The notes: generated by a model not told the origin, from the letters alone. 26,938 nucleotides of DNA from an uncultured Eubacteriales bacterium (GCA_949739085.1 CATIYU010000403.1:1-26938); one strand, 5' to 3'. Counted from the stretch's first letter, positions 1 through 7,786 are shown. Made by a program: numbers and translations.

Positions 1-7
1 AAGAGGC

Positions 8-30
8 GCGCCCGGGAATCCCCCGGGCGC
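8..30 (-). terminator. Hairpin downstream of the SLH nucleotidase gene
   Basis: A perfect 9-bp inverted repeat (GCGCCCGGG / CCCGGGCGC) with a 5-nt loop lies about 35 bp past the stop codon of the leftward nucleotidase gene. Read leftward it is followed by GCCTCTT and then the window edge, so a full U-tract cannot be confirmed. Likely intrinsic terminator. Confidence 0.55.
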
Positions 31-64
31 TCCTTTGGCTTGTTTTTCAGATGTATTTGAGGAA

Positions 65-2755
65 TCAGGCGGCCTCTTCCTCTGCTGTATACTGGAGCAC
101 TACAGAGGCGTCATCCTGCATCGTCTCCTCACCGGCAGCGCCCTGAACGCAGACCACCAGGGTGTTGGAGCCATCCTGCAGGCCGTTATCCACAACCGTG
201 ACGGTGAAGCGGACATAGGCGTTCGCGCCATCCATATAGTGGCCAATATTGACGCCTGTTGTGGAGACGGTATCCGCATCCAGGGACGCCCCGTCCTCAT
301 GGTTGGAGTTCCACAGCATGGTAGAACCGGCAACATACTCCAGGTTCTCCGGGAGGACAGCCGTTATCATGACATCGTGGCGCTCTTCCCCGCTCAGATT
401 TTTGTACTGGGTCTGAATTTCGAGCTGATCGCCAACCTTCACCTCAATGGGCTCCGTTGACCACTCGGTGTCACCGGCCAGCCGGATCTTGGTCTCGATC
501 AGAAAGGGGGCGCTGTTCTCCCCGTTGTCCGCGGGAGTCTCATCCTCGCCTCTCTCCCCGGCCAGAGGCGCGAACGCCTGGAGGATGGTGGCCACCTGGG
601 CCCGGGTAGCGGTGTCTCTGGGGGTCAGATTGCCGTTGTTGTCGCCCTTGATGAGGCCGTTGGCAATGGCCCAGTTCATGGCGTCAGCGGCGTAGGACTG
701 GATGCTGTCCGCGTCGGCATAGGCGCTGAGGTCGGCGTTCTCCACGGCGGGAGAACCCACATAGCGGTACAGAATGGCGGCGATCTGCTGGCGCTGGACG
801 GAGTCCTCGGGCTTGAAGGTCCCGTCGGTATAGCCGCCCACGATGTCGTTCTCGCTGGCCCAGATCACGGCGTTCTTATAGGAAGCATCGTCCGCCACGT
901 CGGAGAAGGGGTTCTCCGCAGCCACATCGGGGGAACCGGCCAGGCGGTAGAGGGCCTCCACCAGCACGGCGCGGGTCATGTCCTCGCCGGGGCCGAAGGT
1001 GGTCTCGGTGAGGCCGTCCATAAGCTCGTTCTCCAGGACGTAGCTCACCGCGCCGAAGAACCAGCGGTCGGAGGTGACGTCGGTATAGCCCTCGGGGGCC
1101 AGAATGGTGATGCGGCCGGCGGGCTCGGCGTAGCTACTGGTAACCTTGCCCTCCAGGACCTCGGTGATGTAGGCCATCAGGGCCTCATCCAAAGCCATGC
1201 CGGTGTCCACGACAGAGGCGGAGGTGGTGAAAGCGAAGTAGGTGTCGCCGCCGCTGGCCAGGAAGTCGTTGGTGACGACCACATAGCTGGCCTCGCTGTC
1301 AAAAGCCTGGCCGTTGATCTCGCTGATGGTCACGCGGTTGATGCTGTTGGGGGCAAAATAGGTGGTGTCGCCGTAGGCCTCGCCCTGGTCAAAGGGCTTG
1401 CTGGTATCAACGGTGAAGTTGATGCCGGCCACCTGGGGGAACGCGCCCACAGCGGTGGGGGTGCAGAAGGTGGAAGCCTCCAGGACCTCCAGCAGGGCCT
1501 CGCCGGTGACGGTGACATAGGCCACCGTGTTGCCGAAGGGCAGGACGGTGTTGACGGCGTTCCGGCTGATGTCGCCGGCCTCGATGGAGGCGCGGATGCC
1601 GCCGCCGTTGGTCAGGGCGATGACGTTCTCAGCGGGGACGCCCAGGTCCTCGCCGTCCTTGGTGGCGTACCAGAGCATGGCGTCCGCGATGAGGTCGCCC
1701 AGGTTGGTCTCCTCGGTGCGGTTGCCGGGGTCGCGCTCGCCGTTGAGGGTGACGTCGCTGGTGGCGAAGGTGGCGCCGTAGGCCTCCTCGATCTCCGCGA
1801 TGATCTCAGCGGCCCGGGCGGCGACCTCGCTGTCCTCGGGCACGGTGATGGTCTCAGCGGCAACGTTGGAGACGGTGATCTCCCCGTCCTTGATGGTGAC
1901 CACGCCCACGCTGGCCAGCTTGGTGCCAGTGGAGGTCAGGTAGGTCTCGCCCACCTTGCCGGAGCCGTCAGTGGCCTCTAGGACCTGCTCCAGGCTGGAG
2001 TGGGAGTGGCCGTCGATGAACACGTCGATGCCGGTGACCTTGCCCAGCAGGTCGATGGAGCGGTTGGCGGTGGCGGCGGTCTCATCGTCGATGCCCAGGT
2101 GGCCCAGGCAGATGATGTAGTCGCAGCCAGCCTCGGTCAGCTCGTCCACCTGAGCCTGGGCGGCGGCGTAGAGCGCCTCGCCGCTGGCAAAGGTGACGCC
2201 CTTGATCTTGCCGGGGTGGGCCTTGGAGGCGGTCTCCGGGGTGTCCAGGCCGAATACGCCTAGCTTCACGCCGTCCGCGGTCTCCAGGGTGATGTTGTCC
2301 TCAAAGGCCAGCTCCTCCCCGTAGGTGACGTTGGCGGCCAGGATGGGGAATTCAGCCTCCTCCGCCAGCTTGACCAGGTTCTCATAGCCGTAGTCGAACT
2401 CGTGGTTGCCGGGGGCGGCGGCCACATAACCGGCCAGATTCATGAGCTCCACAGCGGCGGAGCCCTGGGAGACGCTCACATAGGTCTCGCCCTGGCTGAA
2501 GTCGCCCGCGTCCATCAGGTACACGGTGGCGCCGGCCTCCTCGTACATGGCTTTCAGCGCCGCGGCTCTGGCGTAGCCCTCCACCGCGCCGTGGACGTCG
2601 TTGGTGTGCAGGATGACGACAGCGCCGCCGACGTCCTCCGTAATCTCAAACGGGGGGGCGGGCTCCTCTTCCTCCTCCGCCAGCGCGGTGGCGGTCATGC
2701 CCAGGGCCATGACCATCGCCAGCAGCAGAGCAAGGAGCTTGTTCCACTTTCTCAT
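65..2755 (-). CDS. SLH-anchored 5'-nucleotidase / metallophosphoesterase
   Basis: Secreted UshA-type 5'-nucleotidase (896 aa) that should release phosphate and nucleosides from nucleotides outside the cell. Residues 1-26 are a signal peptide. The metallophosphoesterase domain follows, with metal ligands in family motifs: D53-x-H55, D85 (AGDF), N117-H118-E (GNHEFD), H219 (GHLG), and H250/H252 (GHSH). The 5'-nucleotidase C-terminal domain spans about 340-550, with the substrate-loop motif NGGGIR. Three SLH repeats at about 555-730 would hold it on the cell wall. After them is a further ~150-residue domain resembling DUF11-type surface repeats (about 745-890). The start has AGGAGG 8 nt upstream. 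It is transcribed alone, leftward, from a promoter with a perfect TATAAT. Nucleotide specificity is inferred from the family; a broader 2',3'-cyclic phosphodiesterase activity is possible. Confidence 0.9.
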   Translation of the reverse strand: MRKWNKLLALLLAMVMALGMTATALAEEEEEPAPPFEITEDVGGAVVILHTNDVHGAVEGYARAAALKAMYEEAGATVYLMDAGDFSQGETYVSVSQGSAAVELMNLAGYVAAAPGNHEFDYGYENLVKLAEEAEFPILAANVTYGEELAFEDNITLETADGVKLGVFGLDTPETASKAHPGKIKGVTFASGEALYAAAQAQVDELTEAGCDYIICLGHLGIDDETAATANRSIDLLGKVTGIDVFIDGHSHSSLEQVLEATDGSGKVGETYLTSTGTKLASVGVVTIKDGEITVSNVAAETITVPEDSEVAARAAEIIAEIEEAYGATFATSDVTLNGERDPGNRTEETNLGDLIADAMLWYATKDGEDLGVPAENVIALTNGGGIRASIEAGDISRNAVNTVLPFGNTVAYVTVTGEALLEVLEASTFCTPTAVGAFPQVAGINFTVDTSKPFDQGEAYGDTTYFAPNSINRVTISEINGQAFDSEASYVVVTNDFLASGGDTYFAFTTSASVVDTGMALDEALMAYITEVLEGKVTSSYAEPAGRITILAPEGYTDVTSDRWFFGAVSYVLENELMDGLTETTFGPGEDMTRAVLVEALYRLAGSPDVAAENPFSDVADDASYKNAVIWASENDIVGGYTDGTFKPEDSVQRQQIAAILYRYVGSPAVENADLSAYADADSIQSYAADAMNWAIANGLIKGDNNGNLTPRDTATRAQVATILQAFAPLAGERGEDETPADNGENSAPFLIETKIRLAGDTEWSTEPIEVKVGDQLEIQTQYKNLSGEERHDVMITAVLPENLEYVAGSTMLWNSNHEDGASLDADTVSTTGVNIGHYMDGANAYVRFTVTVVDNGLQDGSNTLVVCVQGAAGEETMQDDASVVLQYTAEEEAA

Positions 2756-2781
2756 TGCTAGGTTCCTCCTAAATTCATTTT

Positions 2782-2841
2782 AAGCAGGCGCGTCCACGGA
2801 CGGAGGTCCGTCCGCAGGCAGGGGGATCTCTCCGCCTGCTT
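2782..2841 (-). promoter_or_regulatory. Structured 5' leader of the nucleotidase gene
   Basis: The leader between the promoter and the ribosome site can fold on itself. A 9-bp outer stem (AAGCAGGCG at 2782-2790 with CGCCTGCTT at 2833-2841) encloses a 7-bp hairpin (CGGACGG / CCGTCCG) and a competing GCAGGC/GCCTGC pairing. It matches no riboswitch class I can name. It could be a regulatory or mRNA-stabilising structure, or only a GC-rich fold. Confidence 0.4.
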
Positions 2842-2854
2842 TTACATGGCTTGT

Positions 2855-2860
2855 ATTATA
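2855..2860 (-). promoter_or_regulatory. -10 element of the nucleotidase promoter
   Basis: A perfect TATAAT read leftward, with a predicted start near 2848 and an approximately 93-nt leader. No good -35 is seen at 16-18 bp. This 2756-3064 gap of about 309 bp holds only the two divergent promoters and the leader structure; I see no small gene in it. Confidence 0.55.
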
Positions 2861-3015
2861 CCCCAACCCTTTCCATTTTACCAGACCTTTTTCCAATTTC
2901 TCCATAGTTTTTTTGTTTTTCTCTACTGGACGGAAAAAAAGTTCTGCCGCCTGTGGAGTTGCCGCCTGTTTTTTGGATATTTTTCCTCTGAAACGGCGGC
3001 GGGGGCCGGGAGGTA

Positions 3016-3024
3016 TGGTATACT
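3016..3024 (+). promoter_or_regulatory. Extended -10 promoter of the hydantoinase gene
   Basis: TGG-TATACT is an extended -10 (TGn plus hexamer) with no recognisable -35, as extended -10 promoters allow. Predicted start near 3031, about 34 nt before the start codon, leaving AGGAGG at 3051-3056. Confidence 0.5.
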
Positions 3025-3064
3025 TTTCCCAATAACAGCCTAAGCAGGCGAGGAGGTTTTTGGA

Positions 3065-4435
3065 ATGAGAACGCTGCTGAAGGGCGGCCAGGTGGTCTCC
3101 GGCCAGGGGACGGCCCGGCTGGACGTGCTGCTGGAGGGGGAGAAGATCGCCGCCGTGGGGCCGGACCTGCCTCCGGCGGGGGCCCAAACGGTGGACTGCG
3201 GGGGGAGGCTGCTGTTCCCCGGGTTCATCGACGCACACACCCACTTCGACCTGGAGGTGGCGGGCGCCACCACCGCCGACAACTTTTTTAGCGGCGGCCG
3301 GGCCGCCCTCCGGGGGGGCACCACCACGGTCATCGACTTCGCCGCCCCGGACAAGGGCGAGCCCCTGGCCCTGGGCCTGGCCCGCTGGCGGGAGAAGGCG
3401 GAAGGGCGCTGCCCCTGCGACTACGGGTTCCACATGACCATCGACACCTGGAGCGAGGACATCTCCAGGGAGATCGGGGACATGCTGGACCAGGGGATCT
3501 CTACATTTAAAATGTACATGCCCTCCCCCGCCATGATGCTGCCGGATGGGGACCTGTACCGGGCCCTCCGGCGGCGGCGGGAGGCAGGGGCCCTGGCGGG
3601 GGTCCACTGCGAAAACGACGGGGTCATCCGGGCCCTGACAGAGGACGCGAAACGGGCCGGACAGCTCTCCCCGGCCTCCCACCCCCGCACCCGGCCCGCA
3701 CCCCTGGAGGCGGAGGCGGTGGGCCGCCTGCTGCGCATGGCCCAGTTGGCGGACGCGCCGGTGGTGATCGTCCACCTCTCCGCCAGGGAGTCCCTGGAGG
3801 AGGTCCGCTCCGCCCGGCGGCGGGGACAGCGGGTGTATGTGGAGACATGCCCCCACTACCTGCTGCTGGAGGACGGCGTCTATGACCATCCGGATTACTT
3901 GGAGGCGGCAAAATACGTCTGCGCGCCGCCCCTGCGGAAGAGGGCGGACCGGGAGGCCCTGTGGGCGGCCCTGGGAGCGGGCGAACTTCAGACCGTGGCC
4001 ACGGACCACTGCTCCTTCACCCTGGCCCAGAAACAGGCGGGGCGCTGCGGCTTCACAAAAATCCCCGGGGGGCTCCCCGGGGTGGAGCACCGGGCGGTCC
4101 TGCTCTATGCCCGCGGCGTGGCGGAGGGCCGCATCTCCCTGGAGGACATGTGCCGGGTCCTCAGCGAAAATCCCGCTAAGCTCTACGGCTGCTGGCCCCG
4201 AAAGGGCGTCCTCGCCCCCGGCAGCGACGCCGACGTGGTGGTCTTTGACCCCGCGGCGGAGGGCGTGATTACCGCCGCCAGCCAGCTCCAGAACGTGGAC
4301 TACACCCCCTATGAGGGCTTTAAAGTCCGGGGGGCCGTGGAGCGGGTGTACCTGCGGGGAACCCTGGCGGCGGACCGGGGCCGGGTGCTGGCGGCGGAGG
4401 GCCGGTTTATCCCCCGGGGGCCCTGCCTGCTGTAG
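3065..4435 (+). CDS. hydA: Dihydropyrimidinase / D-hydantoinase
   Basis: Zinc amidohydrolase (456 aa, normal length for the family) that opens the ring of dihydropyrimidines or 5-substituted hydantoins to N-carbamoyl amino acids in the cytoplasm. Visible dinuclear-metal ligands: H58-x-H60 (DAHTHF), the lysine to be carboxylated K149 (STFKMYMPS), H181 (GVHCEND), H237 (IVHLSA) and D314 (ATDHCSF). The C-terminal PGSDADVVVFDP segment is the usual amidohydrolase beta-sandwich return. The ATG has AGGAGG 8 nt upstream. No other pyrimidine-catabolism gene (ureidopropionase, dihydropyrimidine dehydrogenase) is in the window, so the substrate is not fixed by context. Other cyclic-amidase specificities such as phenylhydantoinase or allantoinase are possible, though K149 and the STFKxYM motif favour dihydropyrimidinase. 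Confidence 0.88.
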   Translation: MRTLLKGGQVVSGQGTARLDVLLEGEKIAAVGPDLPPAGAQTVDCGGRLLFPGFIDAHTHFDLEVAGATTADNFFSGGRAALRGGTTTVIDFAAPDKGEPLALGLARWREKAEGRCPCDYGFHMTIDTWSEDISREIGDMLDQGISTFKMYMPSPAMMLPDGDLYRALRRRREAGALAGVHCENDGVIRALTEDAKRAGQLSPASHPRTRPAPLEAEAVGRLLRMAQLADAPVVIVHLSARESLEEVRSARRRGQRVYVETCPHYLLLEDGVYDHPDYLEAAKYVCAPPLRKRADREALWAALGAGELQTVATDHCSFTLAQKQAGRCGFTKIPGGLPGVEHRAVLLYARGVAEGRISLEDMCRVLSENPAKLYGCWPRKGVLAPGSDADVVVFDPAAEGVITAASQLQNVDYTPYEGFKVRGAVERVYLRGTLAADRGRVLAAEGRFIPRGPCLL

Positions 4436-4454
4436 GGGCGGGCTTGACGCCCCT
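4434..4454 (+). terminator. Hairpin after hydantoinase stop, overlapping next -35
   Basis: AGGGGCG / CGCCCCT, 7 bp with a 7-nt loop, begins within the stop codon of the hydantoinase. No U-tract follows, so termination would be weak. The loop and right arm contain the TTGACG of the next gene's promoter. Confidence 0.35.
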
Positions 4455-4472
4455 GGAAAAACGTGGTAAGAT
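4444..4472 (+). promoter_or_regulatory. Sigma-A promoter of the DUF4180 gene
   Basis: TTGACG (4444-4449), 17-bp spacer, TAAGAT (4467-4472). Predicted start near 4479. This gives the small downstream gene its own transcription independent of the hydantoinase. Confidence 0.65.
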
Positions 4473-4515
4473 GGACCCCGGCTGGAATTTGCGCTGCAAA
4501 AGACAGGAGGTCTAT

Positions 4516-4884
4516 ATGGAAATTGAACGTGTGATAGAAAATGGAATCGAGATTGCAGTGGCGTCCGGCAGTGATCGGAGAATCGTGGACGGAGCGTCCG
4601 CCATGGAACTGGCTATGGCGGTCCGGCAGGAGACCGGCGCGTCCCGGCTGGCCCTGAGCAAGGGGCTCTTCGCGGAGGACTTCTTTATCCTCAGCTCGGG
4701 CCTGGCGGGGGAGGTCCTCCAGAAGTTCGTCACCTACCAAATCAAGGCCGCCGTCTGGGGGGACTACTCCCGGTACACCAGCGAGCCGTTGAAAGCGTTT
4801 CTCTACGAGTCCAACTGCGGGAATAACTTCTTCTTCGTCTCCACCAGGGACGAGGCTGTGGCCCGGCTGGCTGGGGCAAGATAA
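4516..4884 (+). CDS. DUF4180 domain protein
   Basis: Small soluble protein of 122 aa matching the DUF4180 family, whose function is unknown to me. Family features seen: an N-terminal beta-rich part, the segment FAEDFFILSSGLAGEVLQKF in the middle (helix after a DFF turn), a WGDYSRYTS turn, and the conserved ending FLYESN...FFF, then a short helix with EAVARLAG. The ATG at 4516 is chosen because AGGAGG lies 5 nt upstream; an earlier in-frame codon at 4444 would fall inside the promoter. No signal peptide or membrane segment. It is a single-gene unit with its own promoter and a strong terminator. Confidence 0.8.
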   Translation: MEIERVIENGIEIAVASGSDRRIVDGASAMELAMAVRQETGASRLALSKGLFAEDFFILSSGLAGEVLQKFVTYQIKAAVWGDYSRYTSEPLKAFLYESNCGNNFFFVSTRDEAVARLAGAR

Positions 4885-4914
4885 ATCAGGTTTCGCGTAA
4901 ATTTCAGTTTCGCA

Positions 4915-4948
4915 GGGCGGTCCCGCAGAGCCGGGGCCGCCCTTTTTT
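4915..4948 (+). terminator. Rho-independent terminator after DUF4180 gene
   Basis: An 11-bp stem (GGGCGGTCCCG / CGGGGCCGCCC, one G-U pair), 6-nt loop, then six T. Textbook intrinsic terminator. Confidence 0.92.
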
Positions 4949-4959
4949 GCCGGGGATAA

Positions 4960-4988
4960 TTGACTTTGCCGCCAATTTGGAGTATGCT
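4960..4988 (+). promoter_or_regulatory. Sigma-A promoter of the transketolase pair
   Basis: TTGACT (4960-4965), exact 17-bp spacer, TATGCT (4983-4988). Predicted start near 4995, giving a leader of about 35 nt with GGAGG at 5015-5019. Confidence 0.75.
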
Positions 4989-5029
4989 GTCCTTACCAAA
5001 CGTGAAAACGCCAATGGGAGGTACTTACC

Positions 5030-5839
5030 ATGAACACAGCGGAATTGAAACAGTTCTGCCAGGCCGTCCGCAGAGATATCATCAACATGACGGCCAACGC
5101 GGGCAGCGGCCACCCCGGCGGGTCCCTGTCCGCGGTGGAGCTGACCGCCGCCATCTTCTCCAGGATGCGCGTGGACCCGAAAAATCCCCAGGCCCCGGAC
5201 CGGGACCGCTTCGTCCTCAGCAAGGGCCACGCCGCCCCCTGCTACTACGGCGTGCTGGCGGAGCTGGGCTTCTTTGACCGGGCGGAGTTCGAGAAGTTCC
5301 GCCAGCTCCACAGCATTTTGCAGGGCCATCCCGACATGAAAAAGGTCCCCGGCGTGGACGCCTCCAGCGGCTCCCTGGGCCAGGGCGTCTCTATCGCCGT
5401 GGGCATGGCCCTCGCCGCCAAGCACCAGGGCCGGGACGTGAAGGTCTACGCCGTGCTGGGCGACGGCGAGTGCCAGGAGGGCCAGGTCTGGGAGGCGTTT
5501 ATGGCCGCCAACCACTACAAGCTGGATAACCTCACCATCGCGATCGATAACAACGGCCTGCAAATCGACGGCTCCAACGACGACGTTATGAGCCTGGGCG
5601 ATCTGGGCGCGAAGCTGCGGGCCTTTGGGTTCCACACCATCGAGCTGCCCAACGGCAACGACCTGGAGTCGGTCCTCGCCGCCCTGGACGAGCCCACGGA
5701 ACCCGGCAGGCCCAAGGCCATCCTGGCCCATACCGTCAAGGGCAAGGGCGTGTCCTTTATGGAAAACCAGGTGGGCTGGCACGGCAAAGCGCCCAACAGC
5801 GAACAGCGCCAGCAGGCCCTGGCTGAGCTGGGCGCCTGA
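5030..5839 (+). CDS. Transketolase, N-terminal (TPP pyrophosphate-binding) subunit
   Basis: First half of a split transketolase (269 aa). Transketolase moves two-carbon units between sugar phosphates in the non-oxidative pentose phosphate pathway, using thiamine diphosphate. Residues seen: GHPGGSLS near 27-34, SKGHAAPCYYG at 64-74, and the thiamine-diphosphate/Mg motif from GDGE at 144-147 to NN at 174-175. HTVKGKGVSFMEN lies near the C-terminus, where a full-length enzyme would continue into the second domain. The ATG has GGAGG about 10 nt upstream. The next gene supplies the other half 73 bp downstream, and the two should form an alpha2beta2 enzyme, as in many Clostridia. Confidence 0.93.
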   Translation: MNTAELKQFCQAVRRDIINMTANAGSGHPGGSLSAVELTAAIFSRMRVDPKNPQAPDRDRFVLSKGHAAPCYYGVLAELGFFDRAEFEKFRQLHSILQGHPDMKKVPGVDASSGSLGQGVSIAVGMALAAKHQGRDVKVYAVLGDGECQEGQVWEAFMAANHYKLDNLTIAIDNNGLQIDGSNDDVMSLGDLGAKLRAFGFHTIELPNGNDLESVLAALDEPTEPGRPKAILAHTVKGKGVSFMENQVGWHGKAPNSEQRQQALAELGA

Positions 5840-5912
5840 GCGCCCCCCTGCGGCGCGGCGGGTAGAACGGTCCGCCGCGCGGCGACGAAATATTGATGGG
5901 AGACAGACTGCA

Positions 5913-6836
5913 ATGAGTGAAAAAGCAACAAGAGCCGCTTACGGCGAGGCCCTGGCCGAGCTGGGCGCTGTAAACGATAAAGTGGTGGCGCTGGACGCGG
6001 ACCTCTCCTGCGCCACTATGAGCGCCACCTTTCAGAAGGCGTTCCCCCACCGGCACTTCAACGCCGGGATCGCGGAGGCCAACATGGTGAATATGGCTGC
6101 GGGCATGTCCACCATGGGCCTCATCCCCTTCTGCTCCACCTTCGCCGTCTTTGGCGCGGGCCGGGCCTATGAGCAGGTCCGCAATTCCGTGGCCTATCCC
6201 CGCCTCAACGTGAAGCTGGCCATGACCCACGCGGGCCTCTCCGTGGGCGAGGACGGCGGCAGCCACCAGTCCATTGAGGATCTGGCCCTTATGCGGGTTA
6301 TCCCCGGCATGACCATCCTCTGCCCCGCTGACGCCAAGGAGACCCGCAAGGCGGTGTTTGCCGCTGCGGAGCTGGAGGGCCCCGTCTACATCCGCCTGGC
6401 CCGGCTGGCCACCCCCGTCTTTGAGGAAGACTACCCCTTTGAAATAGGCAAGGCCAACGTGCTGCGGGAGGGCGGGGATGTGGCGGTGTTTACCACCGGC
6501 CTCATGGTCACCGAGGCCCTGGAGGCCGCGAAGCTCCTGGAGGCCCGGGGCGTCCGCGCCGCCGTCATCAACATCCACACCATCAAGCCCCTGGACGCCG
6601 CCTGCGTCACAGCCTACGCGAAGAAGTGCGGCCGGGTAGTCACCGTGGAGGAGCACAGCGTAATCGGCGGCCTGGGCGACGCCGTGGCGGACGTGCTCAT
6701 GGGCCGGGTAGACTGCCGGTTCAAGAAGATTGGCGTTCAGGACCGCTTCGGGCAGTCCGGCAAGGCCAGAGACGTTCTGCGGGAGTACGGCCTCACCGCC
6801 CCCCAGATCGCGGAGGGCATCCAGGAGGTTCTGTAA
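5913..6836 (+). CDS. Transketolase, C-terminal (pyrimidine-binding) subunit
   Basis: Second half of the split transketolase (307 aa): the pyrimidine-binding domain (about 1-165) plus the C-terminal transketolase domain (about 185-305). The catalytic glutamate that activates thiamine is E55 in NAGIAEANM. The conserved SVGEDGGSHQSIEDLALMR loop and the VEEHSVIGGLGDAVAD segment are both present. The start at 5913 is chosen because the family begins near MSEKATRAAYGEAL and GGGAGA lies about 9 nt before it; reading further upstream gives a low-complexity non-family extension. Transcribed with the preceding gene. A 1-deoxyxylulose-5-phosphate synthase is excluded because that enzyme is a single longer chain with a different N-terminal half. 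Confidence 0.93.
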   Translation: MSEKATRAAYGEALAELGAVNDKVVALDADLSCATMSATFQKAFPHRHFNAGIAEANMVNMAAGMSTMGLIPFCSTFAVFGAGRAYEQVRNSVAYPRLNVKLAMTHAGLSVGEDGGSHQSIEDLALMRVIPGMTILCPADAKETRKAVFAAAELEGPVYIRLARLATPVFEEDYPFEIGKANVLREGGDVAVFTTGLMVTEALEAAKLLEARGVRAAVINIHTIKPLDAACVTAYAKKCGRVVTVEEHSVIGGLGDAVADVLMGRVDCRFKKIGVQDRFGQSGKARDVLREYGLTAPQIAEGIQEVL

Positions 6837-6843
6837 GCGCAAG

Positions 6844-6882
6844 ACGGCGGCGGATACGGCGCTATGTCCTGTCCGCCGCCGT
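6844..6882 (+). terminator. Hairpin after the transketolase pair
   Basis: An 11-bp perfect stem (ACGGCGGCGGA / TCCGCCGCCGT) with a 17-nt loop starts 8 bp after the stop. It is followed by ACTTAAAAATTTT, a weak U-tract, so this is a probable but not ideal terminator. Confidence 0.6.
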
Positions 6883-6905
6883 ACTTAAAAATTTTGAAAA
6901 GAGTC

Positions 6906-6934
6906 TTTACAACCGGGGAAATATGTGCTATACT
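6906..6934 (+). promoter_or_regulatory. Sigma-A promoter of tRNA-Arg
   Basis: TTTACA (6906-6911), 17-bp spacer, TATACT (6929-6934). The predicted start near 6941 lies 30 nt before the mature tRNA, which fits a single-tRNA unit. Confidence 0.82.
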
Positions 6935-6970
6935 GAATTTTGTACGGCGGACCGCTGTGCAAGGGAATAT

Positions 6971-7047
6971 GTGCCAGTGGCGCAGCTGGATAGCGCGTTG
7001 GACTCCGACTCCAAAGGTCGCAGGTTCGAATCCTGTCTGGCATACCA
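6971..7047 (+). tRNA. tRNA-Arg, anticodon CCG
   Basis: A 77-nt sequence folds as a full cloverleaf: acceptor GTGCCAG / CTGGCAT (one terminal G-U), D stem GCGC/GCGC, anticodon stem TTGGA/TCCAA with loop CTCCGAC, 5-nt variable loop, and T arm GCAGG-TTCGAAT-CCTGT. A discriminator A and an encoded CCA follow. The anticodon CCG reads CGG arginine codons, which suits a GC-rich genome. It has its own promoter and terminator. Confidence 0.96.
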
Positions 7048-7085
7048 CCCCCTGGAAAACCGCTTGGTTTTCCAGGGGGTTACTT
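7048..7085 (+). terminator. Terminator of tRNA-Arg (shared with convergent gene)
   Basis: A perfect 13-bp stem (CCCCCTGGAAAAC / GTTTTCCAGGGGG) with a 6-nt loop starts directly after CCA and is followed by TTACTTT. It also lies 20 bp past the stop of the convergent MBL-fold gene and may serve both. Confidence 0.85.
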
Positions 7086-7098
7086 TATGCCGGCGGCA

Positions 7099-7722
7099 TT
7101 ATTCCGCTGTGCGCTCTAGGACCGGCACCGCAATCTGCTTTGGCATGTCCTTTTCCACCACCAGCGTGTTGCCGGGAAGCCGCCGCACCAGTTCCGCCGG
7201 GTACTGGCCCAGGAAGTCCTCCAGGGTTGTGAGCACGTCGAAGCCCCGGTCCCCGTCCCGGTAGTGCATGGGCACGATGACCCGGGGGCCGATGGCCTCC
7301 GCCACCTGCTTCGCGCCCTGGAAATCCACGGTGTATGTGCCGCCAACAGGCAGCAGCAGAACGTCGCAGGGGCCAACAGCCTCCAATTGCTCTCCGGTCA
7401 GCTGGTGGCCCAGGTCGCCCAGATGTACCACGCTCACGCCGCCGGTCATAAACCGCCGGACGGTGTTCCGGCCTCGCAGCGCGCCCCCCTTGTCATCATG
7501 AAACGTTGGGATTTCACGGACAATAAAGGGATTTCCCTTGCCAGTGGTCAGCGTGATTGCGTCGGTGTAGGCGTGGTCGAAATGGCCGTGGCTGCAATAG
7601 ACCGCATCCGCCTCCATGGCGAGATCCGCCAGCCCTGGAACGCCCTTGTAGGGGTCCAGCAGGGCCCGGAAGCCGCCGCTCTCCAGAACAAAGCAGGAGT
7701 GGCCCAGCCAGGTGATTTTCAT
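7099..7722 (-). CDS. MBL-fold metal-dependent hydrolase (UPF0173/UlaG-like)
   Basis: Cytoplasmic metallo-beta-lactamase-fold protein of 207 aa in the UPF0173/UlaG-like group. The metal site is visible: H45-x-H47-x-D49-H50 (SHGHFDHA), H100 with D103 (VVHLGDLGH), and H153 (VPMHYRDGD). The N-terminal MKITWLGHSCFVLE strand is typical of the group. The start at 7722 is chosen for that family N-terminus and the AGGAGG 7-8 nt upstream; an earlier in-frame codon adds an unlikely basic tail. It has a clear promoter of its own and converges on the tRNA-Arg. Members act on varied esters and lactones, so the substrate cannot be named. Confidence 0.88.
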   Translation of the reverse strand: MKITWLGHSCFVLESGGFRALLDPYKGVPGLADLAMEADAVYCSHGHFDHAYTDAITLTTGKGNPFIVREIPTFHDDKGGALRGRNTVRRFMTGGVSVVHLGDLGHQLTGEQLEAVGPCDVLLLPVGGTYTVDFQGAKQVAEAIGPRVIVPMHYRDGDRGFDVLTTLEDFLGQYPAELVRRLPGNTLVVEKDMPKQIAVPVLERTAE

Positions 7723-7757
7723 AAAAACCCTCCTATTCCTGTTGAATTTGTAAGAAA

Positions 7758-7786
7758 AGAATACCATATGGCGGGGGACAAATCAA
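7758..7786 (-). promoter_or_regulatory. Sigma-A promoter of the MBL-fold gene
   Basis: Read leftward: TTGATT (7781-7786), 17-bp spacer, TATTCT (7758-7763), with an extended -10 TGG before it. Predicted start near 7751, giving a leader of about 30 nt. Confidence 0.75.

Noticed and set aside
2780..4090. A 436-codon leftward open frame opposite the hydantoinase
   Set aside because: It is the antisense of a well-supported zinc amidohydrolase and also covers two promoters and the nucleotidase leader.
5030..6836. Split transketolase as a frameshifted gene
   Set aside because: Each half has its own start, ribosome site and stop at a domain boundary, and the two-gene form is normal in many anaerobes.
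5757..6842. A 361-codon leftward open frame opposite the transketolase C-terminal gene
   Set aside because: Antisense to an enzyme with intact catalytic motifs; composition is typical of antisense GC-rich frames.
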